Assembly: GCF_016863035.1 (NCBI RefSeq)
Contig: NZ_BOOC01000033.1
Location: forward strand, 94,553 to 158,552
Direction of reading: 5' to 3'
DNA: 64,000 nucleotides
DNA from: Microbispora corallina
GTDB lineage: Bacteria; Actinomycetota; Actinomycetes; Streptosporangiales; Streptosporangiaceae
Positions 44,078-54,958 of this stretch are shown piece by piece; within the stretch, counting starts at the first letter, position 1, and each line of letters starts with the position of its first letter. A model generated the notes under the pieces. The model had not been told where the DNA came from and did not search any database. It saw only the letters and a program-made list of their open reading frames with translations. The position numbers and the translations under genes are program-made.

Positions 44078-45262
44078 TTGGACCGCAATACGAGGCTCAC
44101 CAGGGATCGCCCCACCTGGTTGATCTACCTCCAGCTCGCCACCTTCGCCACGTACCTGTACGGCCTGTCGGCCGCGACGCCCCTCCTGCGCGCCGAGCTC
44201 GGCGTCTCCCAGGCCGTCGCCGGGCTGCACGGCACGGGGATGGCGCTGAGCGGCGTCGTCGGCGGGCTGGCCCTGCCCGCGCTGACCAGGCGGTTCGGTC
44301 GTCGGGCCGTCGCCTGGGCCGGGATGGCGGGGATGAACGCCGGCGTGCTCCTCATCGCGTTCGGTCATACTCTGCCGTTCACGCTCTCCGGCTTCACCCT
44401 CGCCGGCGGCAGCGGCTCGGTCGCGCTGTACGCGATCACGGCGGCCCTCAGCGACCACCACGGCCCGGCAGGGGCGGCCGCCATCAGCGAGGCCAACGCC
44501 GTCGCCGTGACCGCCGGCATCGCCATCACCTACGCGTTCAGCGTGCTGGCACAGTCTCCCGCCGGCTGGCGGTCCGCGCTGTTCGTGCCGGTGGCGGCCA
44601 CGGCCCTGCTGGCCCTGCTCATGGGCCGGGTCTGGGTGCCGCCGGCGCCTGTCCCGCCGGCGCCTGTCCCGCCGCCGCCCGGCATCGCCGCCCCAAGAGA
44701 CCCGTACGGCTGGCGGTTCCACGTCATCGGCTTCGTGCTGCTGTGCTGCGTCGCCCTGGAGTTCGCCTTCAACCTGTGGGCCGCGGAGCTCTTCGCCCAG
44801 CGGACCGGGCTGTCGGCCGGCGCGGCGGCGACCGGGTTGAGCGCGATGCTCGCGGGCATGGCCGCGGGCCGGTTCGGCGGCGCGTGGCTGGCTCTGCGAC
44901 TCCCGCCGACGTCGATCCTGCTGGGCGCTCTCGGCGTGGCCCTGGCGGGCTGGACGCTTTTCTGGGCCGGGACCTCCGTCCCGGTCTGCTACGCCGGGCT
45001 CGCGCTGAGCGGGCTCGGCATCTCGGTCCAGTACCCGATGGGGCTGGCCCGCCTGATCGAGGTGTCGGGCGGCCGCCCCGACCAGGCGTCGGGCGCGGCC
45101 TCCATCTGGGCGGGCGCCGGCTCGGGCGGCGGCCCGTTCGTGCTGGGGGCGCTGGGCGACGGCTTCGGCACCCATACGGCGTTCCTGCTCGCCCCCGGCC
45201 TGATCGGGCTGGCGGCCGCGGGGATCGTCAGCTCCAGGTCGCGTTCTTCAGGATCCCGCTGA
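44078..45262 (+). CDS. MFS transporter
   Basis: 394 residues with about twelve helices: PTWLIYLQLATFATYLYGLS, MFS loop PALTRRFGRRAVAWAG, GFTLAGGSGSVALYAITAAL, a cytoplasmic PPAPVPPAPVPPPPG linker, and a second half ending GIVSSRSRSSGSR. The start is a TTG at 44078 with TAACCT ten bases upstream, suggesting a leaderless TTG start, which is unusual. The last 35 bases overlap the convergent secreted-protein gene. Substrate unknown. Confidence 0.8.
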   Translation: MDRNTRLTRDRPTWLIYLQLATFATYLYGLSAATPLLRAELGVSQAVAGLHGTGMALSGVVGGLALPALTRRFGRRAVAWAGMAGMNAGVLLIAFGHTLPFTLSGFTLAGGSGSVALYAITAALSDHHGPAGAAAISEANAVAVTAGIAITYAFSVLAQSPAGWRSALFVPVAATALLALLMGRVWVPPAPVPPAPVPPPPGIAAPRDPYGWRFHVIGFVLLCCVALEFAFNLWAAELFAQRTGLSAGAAATGLSAMLAGMAAGRFGGAWLALRLPPTSILLGALGVALAGWTLFWAGTSVPVCYAGLALSGLGISVQYPMGLARLIEVSGGRPDQASGAASIWAGAGSGGGPFVLGALGDGFGTHTAFLLAPGLIGLAAAGIVSSRSRSSGSR

Positions 45263-45827
45263 GCCTCGGGTCGTCCCACTGGTCGATGACCAGGATCTTC
45301 GACGTCGGCAGGTACCACTCGCGCTGGTTGTAGTGCCCCTTGACCTTGAAGGTCGTCGTGGTCACGCAGGTGCCGGCCCACTTGCGGTAGTACGCCTTGT
45401 GCCCCGGGCCGATCTGCCGCAGGCCCTTGGCGGCGAGCGTCATGTGGCCGATGTACAGCTTCTTGTCGTACGGGCACGGCCCGACGTCGGTGGCGGGGTA
45501 GAACGCGCCGTCCGGGGTGTAGGCGTTGAAGAGCTCGTGGCCCACCTTGATGGCCTTCGGGCCCATGACCCAGAAGCTGTGGCATCCGGAGTCGCGGAAG
45601 CCGAACATGTCGGTGCCGACCGTGGGGCAGGGGCCGGTGACGACCCGCAGCCAGTCCTTGTCCTGCTCGTACACCTTCCAGGACTTCGGGATCGTGAGCG
45701 TGAGGCCCTTGCGCAGGTGCAGTTGCTTGGTGCCGCTCGTGGCGGCGGTGTCGCTCGCGAACGCGGCCGCGGGCGCGGCCAGGACGGCGAGGCCGGCCAC
45801 GGCGGCCGTGATCGTCTTCTTCATCAT
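45228..45827 (-). CDS. Secreted protein of unknown function
   Basis: 199 residues with a signal peptide (MMKKTITAAVAGLAVLAAPA, cleavage near AFA-SD). The mature protein is beta-rich in appearance, with LTIPKSWKVYEQDKDWLRVV, FGFRDSGCHSFWVMG, YTPDGAFYPATDVGPCPYD and ILVIDQWDDPRLSGILKNATWS. Five cysteines lie in the mature part. The leftward -10 TAGTCT (45840-45835) is placed for a leaderless start at ATG 45827. It overlaps the end of the MFS gene tail-to-tail. No family recognised. Confidence 0.72.
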   Translation of the reverse strand: MMKKTITAAVAGLAVLAAPAAAFASDTAATSGTKQLHLRKGLTLTIPKSWKVYEQDKDWLRVVTGPCPTVGTDMFGFRDSGCHSFWVMGPKAIKVGHELFNAYTPDGAFYPATDVGPCPYDKKLYIGHMTLAAKGLRQIGPGHKAYYRKWAGTCVTTTTFKVKGHYNQREWYLPTSKILVIDQWDDPRLSGILKNATWS

Positions 45828-45924
45828 GGCTCGAAGACTAGAAGCCGCGGCTTGCAGAACACTTGACGGCCGCTGCACCGCGGCGCGCGCCTCCCCAGCC
45901 CAGGGCCGCTCGGCTTCCCGGGCG

Positions 45925-46722
45925 TCAGTCCAGGGCGGCGCGGACCTCGCGGAGGAAGGCCACCACCCCGTCCGGGCCGTCCACGACGACGTCCGCCCGC
46001 TCCGCGAGCGCGGTCACCTCGGCCGAGCCGCTGCACACCCGGACGCCCGGGATCCCGGCCCGGTCCACCGCGTCGAAGGCCGCGAGGTCGCCCAGGTCGT
46101 CGCCGACGAACATCACCGACCGCGCCTCGCGCTCGGCGAGGAACGACGACAGCGCCTTGCCCTTGTCCATCCCCGGCGGCCGGAGCTCCAGGACCATCCG
46201 GCCGGGCTCGACGGCCAGCCCCGCCTCGGCCGCCAGTGCGGCCACGGGCTCGCGCAGTGCCTCCAGGGCCGCCGCGGGATCGGGGGCGCGCCGGGTGTGG
46301 ACGGCCACCGCGCGGTCCTTGTCCTCGACGACGACGCCGTCCAGCGAGCGGGCGATCTCCGGCAGCCGGGCCCGGACGAGGTCGAGCCCGGGCGGCGGGG
46401 GCGGCGCGCTGATCCGGCCGTCCTCCCAGCGTTCGAGGCCGTAGTGGCCGAGGATCACCAGCCCGGGGACGTCCTCCAGGGACGGGCCGTCCGCGGTGGC
46501 GCCCAGGGCGAGGGCCGTGAGCGGCGGGCGCCCGGTGACGATCGCGACGGCGCCCAGGCGGCCGGCCAAGTCGGCGAGCACGCCGGGGGCCTCGGGATGC
46601 ACGTGGGCCGCGGCGGGGTCGGGGACGATCGAGGACAGGGTGCCGTCGAAGTCGAGCCCGATCACGGCGCCGGCGGGGTCGGCCAGGACGGCGTCGAGCC
46701 CCTCGTGGCGGGGGAGGGTCAT
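45925..46722 (-). CDS. otsB: Trehalose-6-phosphate phosphatase
   Basis: 265 residues, HAD fold: motif I GLDFDGTLSSI, motif II IVTGRP, lysine in MDKGKALSSFLAE, motif IV FVGDDLGDLAAF. GHYGLERWEDGRI is the OtsB marker. It completes the OtsA-OtsB route to trehalose, an osmo- and desiccation protectant. It lies four bases after the DUF3263 gene, so the two are co-transcribed; otsA is nearby on the opposite strand. Confidence 0.93.
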   Translation of the reverse strand: MTLPRHEGLDAVLADPAGAVIGLDFDGTLSSIVPDPAAAHVHPEAPGVLADLAGRLGAVAIVTGRPPLTALALGATADGPSLEDVPGLVILGHYGLERWEDGRISAPPPPPGLDLVRARLPEIARSLDGVVVEDKDRAVAVHTRRAPDPAAALEALREPVAALAAEAGLAVEPGRMVLELRPPGMDKGKALSSFLAEREARSVMFVGDDLGDLAAFDAVDRAGIPGVRVCSGSAEVTALAERADVVVDGPDGVVAFLREVRAALD

Positions 46723-46726
46723 GGCC

Positions 46727-47008
46727 TCAGGGCCTCATCCCGAACCGGCGGGCGGCCCTGTCGCGCTGGCGGGTGGCACGCATCCGCCGCAGCCGCTTGA
46801 CCAGCATGGGGTCGTGCTCCAGGGCCTCCGGCCGGTCGATGAGCTCCCCGAGTAACTGGTAGTACCGGGTCGCGGAGATCCCGAACGCCTCCCGGATCGC
46901 CTGCTCCTTGGCTCCCGCGTACCGCCACCACTGCCGCTCGAACGCGAGGATCTCGCGATCGCGGTCGGAGAGGACGAGCCCTTCGTCGCCGGCCGGTTCG
47001 GTGTCCAT
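46727..47008 (-). CDS. DUF3263 family protein
   Basis: 93 residues. The body SDRDREILAFERQWWRYAGA, KEQAIREAFGISATRYYQLL and LIDRPEALEHDPMLVKRLRR is the DUF3263 family, a helical protein with a helix-turn-helix-like ISATRYYQLLGELID segment. The C-terminus is basic. It is the first gene of an operon with otsB and is divergent from the SAM hydrolase-like gene. A regulatory role is possible. Confidence 0.85.
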   Translation of the reverse strand: MDTEPAGDEGLVLSDRDREILAFERQWWRYAGAKEQAIREAFGISATRYYQLLGELIDRPEALEHDPMLVKRLRRMRATRQRDRAARRFGMRP

Positions 47009-47102
47009 TCCGCTCCTCCTCGAGGGCTCGCAAACCCGCCCTCATCGTAGTAGGCGAACCCGGGGTGTTCAGGCCGGATCGGCAGACGTAATGTCACCAG
47101 GT

Positions 47103-47909
47103 GTGACCTGTGTAATCACGCTTCTGACCGACTACGGGCTGGAAGACGGCTTCGTCGCCGCCTGCCACGGTGTGATCGTCGGCATAGCCCCGCAGGCCCG
47201 GATCATCGACGTGGGCCACCTGGTCCCCGCCGGGGACGTGCGGCGGGGGGCCGCGATCCTCGCGCAGACCCTGCCGTACCTCCCGGCCGGCGTGCACCTC
47301 GCCGTCGTCGACCCGGCGGTGGGCGGCACGCGGCGCGGGGTCGCCGTGGAGGCGGGCGGCCGGATCTTCGTGGGGCCCGACAACGGCGTGCTGTCGTGGG
47401 CCGTGCACGCGGCGGGCGGGCCGCAAGCCGCGTACGAGATCACCAACCAGGACCTGTTCCTGGACAACGTCTCGCCCACGTTCCACGGACGGGACGTCTT
47501 CGCGCCGGTGGCCGCCCACCTGTCGACCGGACGGCCGGTCGCCGACGTCGGGCCGCCGCTGCCGCTCGAACGGCTGGTGGCGCTGCCCGAGCCGACCTGC
47601 CGGCTCAGGGACGGCGCCGCCGAGGGGGAGGTGCTCTCGGTCGACCGCCACGGCAACGTCCAGCTGTCGATCACCTGCGGGGACCTCGGCAAGCTGGGGG
47701 CCCACGTCGGGGAGAACCTCGCCGTGTGGCTCGGGCGGCGTCAACTCCTGGTCCCGTACCGGGAGACGTTCAGCGCGGTGCCGCCCGGCGACCTGGTGGC
47801 CTTCACCGACTCGGCGGGGCTGGTCGCCCTGGCGATCAACGCCGGGGACGCCGCGGAGCGCCTGGGGCTGCCCCCCGGCGCCCACGTGCGGCTGTCACCC
47901 GGACGCTGA
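47103..47909 (+). CDS. SAM hydroxide adenosyltransferase-like (DUF62) protein
   Basis: 268 residues of the fluorinase/chlorinase-related DUF62 family: ITLLTDYGLEDGFVAACHGV, IIDVGHLVPAGDVRRGA, VDPAVGGTRRGVAVEAGG, GPDNGVLSW, TFHGRDVFAPVAAHLSTG, VDRHGNVQLSI. Members hydrolyse S-adenosylmethionine to adenosine and methionine; the Arg/Asp/His triad typical of hydrolases rather than halogenases seems present. GTG 47103 is favoured because TAATGT eight bases upstream suggests a leaderless mRNA; ATG 47091 is the alternative. Confidence 0.88.
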   Translation: MTCVITLLTDYGLEDGFVAACHGVIVGIAPQARIIDVGHLVPAGDVRRGAAILAQTLPYLPAGVHLAVVDPAVGGTRRGVAVEAGGRIFVGPDNGVLSWAVHAAGGPQAAYEITNQDLFLDNVSPTFHGRDVFAPVAAHLSTGRPVADVGPPLPLERLVALPEPTCRLRDGAAEGEVLSVDRHGNVQLSITCGDLGKLGAHVGENLAVWLGRRQLLVPYRETFSAVPPGDLVAFTDSAGLVALAINAGDAAERLGLPPGAHVRLSPGR

Positions 47910-47934
47910 CCGCGCTCGCGGCGAGCGCCGGCGG

Positions 47935-49966
<2,032 letters not shown>

Positions 49967-49979
49967 TCGCTGTGCCTCC

Positions 49980-50927
49980 TCAGCGAAGCTTGGGGTCGAG
50001 GGCGTCGCGCACGGCCTCGCCGAGCATGACGAAGGTCAGCACGCACAGGGACAGGAACGCCGCCGGGAAGAACAGGGCGTGCGCGCCGGTCCTGATGTAC
50101 GACGTGTGGTCGGCGATCGCGATGCCCCACGAGATGACCGGCGCCCGCAGGCCGATGCCGAGCAGCGAGAGCGTCGCCTCGGCGCCGATGTAGCTGCCGA
50201 TGGTGATCGTGGAGTACACGAGGATCGGCGCGAGCGAGTTCGGCAGGATGTGCCGGAAGATGATCCGGCCGGGGCCCGCCCCCAGCGCGCGGGCGGCCTG
50301 CACGTAGTCCTGGTGCTTGGCCTGGATCACGGCCGAGCGCGCGATGCGCATCAGGATCGGCCAGCCGAGCACCGCCAGGACGACGATGACCACCGCCATG
50401 ATCGTCACCTTGTCCGGGCTGGACTGCGCCGGGGCGACGGTGCCCAGGATGATGATGGCGCCCAGCACGTACGGCACGCCGAGGAACATCTCACCCACGC
50501 GGGACAGCACGGAGTCGAGCCAGCGGGAGTAGTAGGCCGCCAGGACGCCGGCGACGCCGCCGAGCAGGACGGTCAGCAGCGTGGCAAGGACACCGACGAT
50601 GATCGAGGTGCGAGCCCCGTAGATCGTCCGGGCGAAGACGTCGCGGCCCTGCAGGTCGTACCCGAACCAGGCATCGGCGCTCGGTCCCTCCATGCTCTTC
50701 GCGAGCGTGGCGTACTCGGGGTTCTTGTGCGTGAACAGCGTCGGGAACGCCGCCATGAGGAGGAACGCGACCAGCATCACCAGCGAGACCCAGAAGATCT
50801 TGCGGTGGCGCAGGATGTCCCACGTGTCGCGCCAGAGGCTCCGCGCCCGGTCGGGACGGCCGAGGCCGGGAACCGCCGCGGGGCCTTCCGCCTTCAGGAG
50901 GTCTTGCATCGCGGTCGGTTCACTCAT
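49980..50927 (-). CDS. Oligopeptide/dipeptide ABC transporter permease (DppC type)
   Basis: 315 residues; six helices with an N-terminal extension, and the EAA loop AARALGAGPGRIIFRHILPN. The N-terminal MLVAFLLMAAFPTLFT helix and LQGRDVFARTIYGARTS segment are DppC markers. It overlaps the DppB gene by 8 bases. Confidence 0.95.
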   Translation of the reverse strand: MSEPTAMQDLLKAEGPAAVPGLGRPDRARSLWRDTWDILRHRKIFWVSLVMLVAFLLMAAFPTLFTHKNPEYATLAKSMEGPSADAWFGYDLQGRDVFARTIYGARTSIIVGVLATLLTVLLGGVAGVLAAYYSRWLDSVLSRVGEMFLGVPYVLGAIIILGTVAPAQSSPDKVTIMAVVIVVLAVLGWPILMRIARSAVIQAKHQDYVQAARALGAGPGRIIFRHILPNSLAPILVYSTITIGSYIGAEATLSLLGIGLRAPVISWGIAIADHTSYIRTGAHALFFPAAFLSLCVLTFVMLGEAVRDALDPKLR

Positions 50928-51846
50928 AGCGGATCCTCGGGTCGAGCACGCCGTAGAGGAGGTCGACGAGCAGGTTGGAGATCAGGTACACCAGCACGAG
51001 CAGGGTCGCCACCGGGACCACGATCGTGTAGTCCTGCCCGGTGATGGCCCGGTAGAGCATGCCGCCGATGCCGTGGATGTTGAAGATGCCCTCGGTGATG
51101 ATCGCGCCCGACATGAGCGAGCCGATCTCGGTGCCGAGGAACGTCAGCACGGGGACCAGCGAGTTGCGCAGCAGGTGGATCCCCACCACCCGGCGGTTTG
51201 TCAGGCCCTTGGCCACCGCGGTGCGCACGTAGTCGGACCGCAGGTTCTCCACGATGCTGGTCCGGGTCAGCCGGGCGGTGAACGCCATGTTGATGCTGGC
51301 CAGCACGAACGCCGGGACGATGAGCTCGCTCACCGTCGCCTCGTCCGACACCGTGGGGTTGATGATGTGCAGCTGCACGCCGAGCAGCCACTGCAGCAGG
51401 TAGCCGGTGACGAAGACCGGCAGCGACAGCAGGAACAGCGTGGAGATCGTCACCAGGTTGTCGAGGAAGCCGCCGCGCTTGAGGCCCGACAGGACGCCGG
51501 CGCCGATGCCGATGACGGCCTCGATGGCGACCGCGAGCAGGGCCAGCCGGATAGTGATGGGCCAGGCCGCCCCGAGCTGGTCGATGACGGGGACCTGGTT
51601 GAAGTCGACGCCGAGGTCGCCCGTCAGCATGTTCTTCAGGAAGTGTCCGTACTGCACCAGCATCGGCTGGTCGAGGCCGAACTGGGCCCTCATGGCACTG
51701 ACGTAGCTGTCAGGACAGGGGCGCTGGCCGCAACGCCCGGCGAACGGGTCGCCCGGCAGCTGCCAGACCATGTAATTGATCAAGAACGTCGTGCCGAGCA
51801 CCACGGGTATGAGTTGCAGCAGGCGCCGGATCGCATATCGGCCCAT
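50920..51846 (-). CDS. Oligopeptide/dipeptide ABC transporter permease (DppB type)
   Basis: 308 residues. MGRYAIRRLLQLIPVVLGTT is the classic DppB/OppB start, followed by WQLPGDPF, the EAA loop RTAVAKGLTNRRVVGIHLLR and the end DLLYGVLDPRIRYE. ATG 51846 is chosen over an upstream frame for this conserved beginning. It lies 127 bases downstream of the binding-protein gene. Confidence 0.95.
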   Translation of the reverse strand: MGRYAIRRLLQLIPVVLGTTFLINYMVWQLPGDPFAGRCGQRPCPDSYVSAMRAQFGLDQPMLVQYGHFLKNMLTGDLGVDFNQVPVIDQLGAAWPITIRLALLAVAIEAVIGIGAGVLSGLKRGGFLDNLVTISTLFLLSLPVFVTGYLLQWLLGVQLHIINPTVSDEATVSELIVPAFVLASINMAFTARLTRTSIVENLRSDYVRTAVAKGLTNRRVVGIHLLRNSLVPVLTFLGTEIGSLMSGAIITEGIFNIHGIGGMLYRAITGQDYTIVVPVATLLVLVYLISNLLVDLLYGVLDPRIRYE

Positions 51847-51973
51847 GCGCACCTCCAGTCGTTCGCGAGGTCTACGTGCGTCCCCGAGGATCGGCACGGG
51901 GAAGGCGTGATCGGACAGCCGCCGAGGCCGGTCCCGGTCCGGAACCGGCCTCGGAGGACGTGCGAGCCGGAGG

Positions 51974-53659
51974 CTAGGCTTCCTTGATCGCGATGGACAG
52001 CGGGTCGAGCTCGCCGAACGGCGTCACCTTCACACCCGTCACCCACTTCGAGGTGCCGGCCTGCAGACCGTACGACCACAGCGGAATCGCGGGCAGGTCC
52101 TGCGCCAGCATAGCCTCCGCCTCCTGGTAGTGGGCGATGGCCTGGGCCGGGTCGGTCGAGGTGTCAGCCTCGTGCAGCTTCTCGTCGAGCGCCTTGTTGC
52201 TGTAGAGGCCGTCGTTGCTGGAGGCGCCGGTCTTGTACAGCGGGTTCAGGAAGTCCTCGATGTGCGGGTAGTCCATCTGCCACCCGGTACGGAACATGCC
52301 CTTGATCTTGTGCTGCGTGATGGTGTCGCGGAACTCGGCGAAGGTCGGCATCGCCTTGCCCACCACGGTGAACCCGGCGTCGCTGCCGAGCGCCTGGTTG
52401 ATGCTGTTGGCGGTGGCGTCCACCCACTCCTTGTGCGCGGAGTCGCCGTTGTACCAGATCGGGAACTCCTTGGGCGGGGTGTAGCCCGCGGCCTTGGCCT
52501 TGGCCAGGTACTCCTTGGCCTTCGCCGGGTCGTAGGTGCACAGCTCGCCGCAGGAGCCGGCCTTGTAGCCCTCGACGATCGGGGAGACCCAGCTGTCGAT
52601 CGGCACACGGCCCTTGTTGAAGATCTTGTCGGTGATCGTCTTCCGGTCGATCGCCATGGAGATCGCCTTGCGGAAGTCGGCGTTGCCGCCGAACTCCTTG
52701 TCGTACAGCGGGAAGGTGACCGTCTGGATCGTGCCCTGCTGGCCCTCGATCGCGCGGTCGCCCAGGTCGCTCTTCCACTTGTCGCCGGCCAGCGCCGACG
52801 GCGGGATCAGCTCGGTGAAGTCGAGGTTGTTGGAGACCAGGTCCGCGTAGGCCGCGTCGTCGTCCTTGTACATCTTGTAGACGATCTGCTTGACCTTCGG
52901 CTTCTCCGCGCCCGCGTAGTCGGCGTTGGCGGCGACCACGATCTGCGAGTTGTGGTCCCACTTCACGAACTTGAAGGGGCCGTTCGTGACCGGGTTGGAG
53001 GCGAAGCCCTTGGGGTCCTTGAAGAAGGCGTCCGGGAGCGGCGCGAACGTGGAGTAGCCCAGCTTGGTGCGGAAGACCGCCACGGGCGCGTTCAGGGTCA
53101 CCTTGAACGTGAGGTCGTCGACCACCTCGAGGCCCGACATCTTGTCGGTCTCCGGCTTCGGCGCCTGCTTCGGGCCGTCGGGGCCGTCGGGGTCGGCCGT
53201 GTTGACCTTGTCGAAGCCCTTGATGTCACCGAACCAGAAGCTGCCGATCTGCGCGTTCGGGGAGTACGCCGTGTAGTTCCACGCGTCGACGTAGTTCTTC
53301 GCCGTGACGGGAGTGCCGTCGGTCCACTTGAGGCCCGGCTTGAGCTTGATCGTCCAGACCGTGTTGTCGGTCGTGTCGATGGACGCGGCCTCGTCGAGCT
53401 CGGGGGCGGCCGTGTCGGTGTTGTACTTCACGAGCTTGCTGTACACGAAGTCGTTGATCGTGCCGCCGCAGGTCTCGTTGATGTTGCCGGGGACGAAACC
53501 GGTCTGGGGCTCACAACCGCGGATGTACACGGTGCCGTTGGCCGCGCGGGGGTTGTCGCCACCGCCACCCGAGCCGCCGCTGCCTCCGCCGCACGCGGCG
53601 ACGCCGAGCGCAAGCAGCGCGGTGCCGGTGGCGATCTTCGCGCCCTTAGTCACGCGCAT
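51974..53659 (-). CDS. Peptide ABC transporter substrate-binding lipoprotein (SBP_bac_5)
   Basis: 561 residues; lipobox GVAAC with Cys near residue 23, then a Gly/Ser linker and the family-5 binding fold: TVWTIKLKPGLKWTDGTPVT, NYVDAWNYTAYSPN, VTNGPFKFVKWDH, FRKAISMAIDRKTITDKIFN, AEAMLAQDLPAIPLWS. First gene of the operon. AGGGAGGA lies about ten bases before the ATG. The importer probably takes up oligopeptides; signalling peptides are a possibility in sporulating actinomycetes. Confidence 0.94.
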   Translation of the reverse strand: MRVTKGAKIATGTALLALGVAACGGGSGGSGGGGDNPRAANGTVYIRGCEPQTGFVPGNINETCGGTINDFVYSKLVKYNTDTAAPELDEAASIDTTDNTVWTIKLKPGLKWTDGTPVTAKNYVDAWNYTAYSPNAQIGSFWFGDIKGFDKVNTADPDGPDGPKQAPKPETDKMSGLEVVDDLTFKVTLNAPVAVFRTKLGYSTFAPLPDAFFKDPKGFASNPVTNGPFKFVKWDHNSQIVVAANADYAGAEKPKVKQIVYKMYKDDDAAYADLVSNNLDFTELIPPSALAGDKWKSDLGDRAIEGQQGTIQTVTFPLYDKEFGGNADFRKAISMAIDRKTITDKIFNKGRVPIDSWVSPIVEGYKAGSCGELCTYDPAKAKEYLAKAKAAGYTPPKEFPIWYNGDSAHKEWVDATANSINQALGSDAGFTVVGKAMPTFAEFRDTITQHKIKGMFRTGWQMDYPHIEDFLNPLYKTGASSNDGLYSNKALDEKLHEADTSTDPAQAIAHYQEAEAMLAQDLPAIPLWSYGLQAGTSKWVTGVKVTPFGELDPLSIAIKEA

Positions 53660-54052
53660 AGTGGATAGGTCCTCCCTCTAAGGTTGGGCGTTCGGGCTGG
53701 TGAGACCCCCGGTTTGCCGGGCGCGGTCAAGCCAGCTGACGTCCTGCCAGTCGTCCGCGAGCATCCCTCACCCGACACACCAGAGCAGTATCTGGCGCGT
53801 TGCAGTTCGGTCACACGTGCGTCAGTGGTGCGTCACACCACATCTAGTGCGCGGACACCAAATGCCTAGCAGGGCCGCAAAGCCCCCATATCGTACATAT
53901 ATCACCCTTTCCCGTCACCTTGAGTGTCCGGTCACTACGAGTCCCGTGCCGTTGTCCCCCTATCACGATGTCGTGGGCTACCTTTGACCAAGTCGGAAGC
54001 CGCTCCCGGTGCGACAGCCGTCCACCGACCTCCATCCAATAGAGTCCATGCC
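53660..54052. other. Divergent intergenic region (importer vs polysaccharide exporter)
   Basis: 393 bases with no supported gene. Contains GTGGTG-N5-CACCAC (53825-53841), next to GCGTCA direct repeats, and an AT-richer patch around 53887-53906 that could be a promoter element. Rightward, AATAGAGT at 54038-54045 may be the -10 of the permease gene. Promoters for both operons must lie here but cannot be assigned confidently. Confidence 0.45.
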
Positions 54053-54958
54053 ATGAGCCAGCCGGAATCCGCGCTCGCGGACGCCCAGGCGGGCGGCCGA
54101 GCCCCGGAGTCACTGGCCGCGCTCGCCGCGCGTCACGGGTTGCGACGCGCCATCGCACGCCCCAGCATGCCCGCCTACCTGCGCCAACTGTGGGACCGGC
54201 GGCACTTCATCCTGACCTACGCCACGTCGAGGAACGTCTCCAAATACTCGGAGTCGGCGCTCGGCCAGCTGTGGCAGGTGCTGACGCCTCTGCTCAACGC
54301 CGCCGTCTACTGGCTGATGTTCGGCGTCATCCTGGCCCAGGCCAAGCACATCGCGCACTACCCGGCGTTCCTCGTCACCGGGGTGATGGTCTTCACCTTC
54401 ACGCAGCGCACGGTGACCGGCGGGGCCAAGTCGATCTCCTCGAACCTGTCGCTCATCCGGGCGCTCCACTTCCCCCGGGCGGCGCTGCCCCTGGCGTACA
54501 CCATCCAGGAGCTTCAGCTCCTCGGCTGGTCGATGGCCGTCCTTGTCGTCCTCATCCTGGTCATGGGGCTGCCGGTCACCATGCTGTGGCTGCTGGTGCC
54601 GGTCGCGCTGCTCATGCAGTTCTTGTTCAACATGGGCATGGCGCTGTTCATGGCCCGCGTCGGGGCCTTCGCCCGGGACATCAACCAGCTTCTGCCGTTC
54701 ATCCTGCGCACCTGGCTCTACGCGTCCGGCGTCTTCTACGCCATCAGCGACAGGACCAAGGACCTGCACAGCGTCCTGCGGTGGGCGCTGGAGTTCAACC
54801 CGGCCGCCGCCTACATCGAGTTCATGCGCGACCTGCTCATCTACGAGAGGTTCCCCGAGCGATGGGCGTGGACGACGTGCATATTCTGGGCAGTGTTCGC
54901 ACTGATCGTCGGCTTCTGGTACTTCTGGCGGGCCGAGGAGAGGTACGGCCGTGGCTGA
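54053..54958 (+). CDS. ABC-2 type polysaccharide/wall-polymer exporter permease (Wzm/TagG-like)
   Basis: 301 residues with six membrane helices after a cytoplasmic N-terminus. WDRRHFILTYATSRNVSKY, SALGQLWQVLTPLLNAAVYWLM, FTFTQRTVTGGAKSI and LMGLPVTMLW-type segments match O-antigen/teichoic/galactan exporters. ATG 54053 with the conserved body downstream; earlier frame unsupported. It overlaps the ATPase start by 8 bases. Mycobacterial relatives (Wzm-Wzt) flip lipid-linked galactan. Confidence 0.88.
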   Translation: MSQPESALADAQAGGRAPESLAALAARHGLRRAIARPSMPAYLRQLWDRRHFILTYATSRNVSKYSESALGQLWQVLTPLLNAAVYWLMFGVILAQAKHIAHYPAFLVTGVMVFTFTQRTVTGGAKSISSNLSLIRALHFPRAALPLAYTIQELQLLGWSMAVLVVLILVMGLPVTMLWLLVPVALLMQFLFNMGMALFMARVGAFARDINQLLPFILRTWLYASGVFYAISDRTKDLHSVLRWALEFNPAAAYIEFMRDLLIYERFPERWAWTTCIFWAVFALIVGFWYFWRAEERYGRG

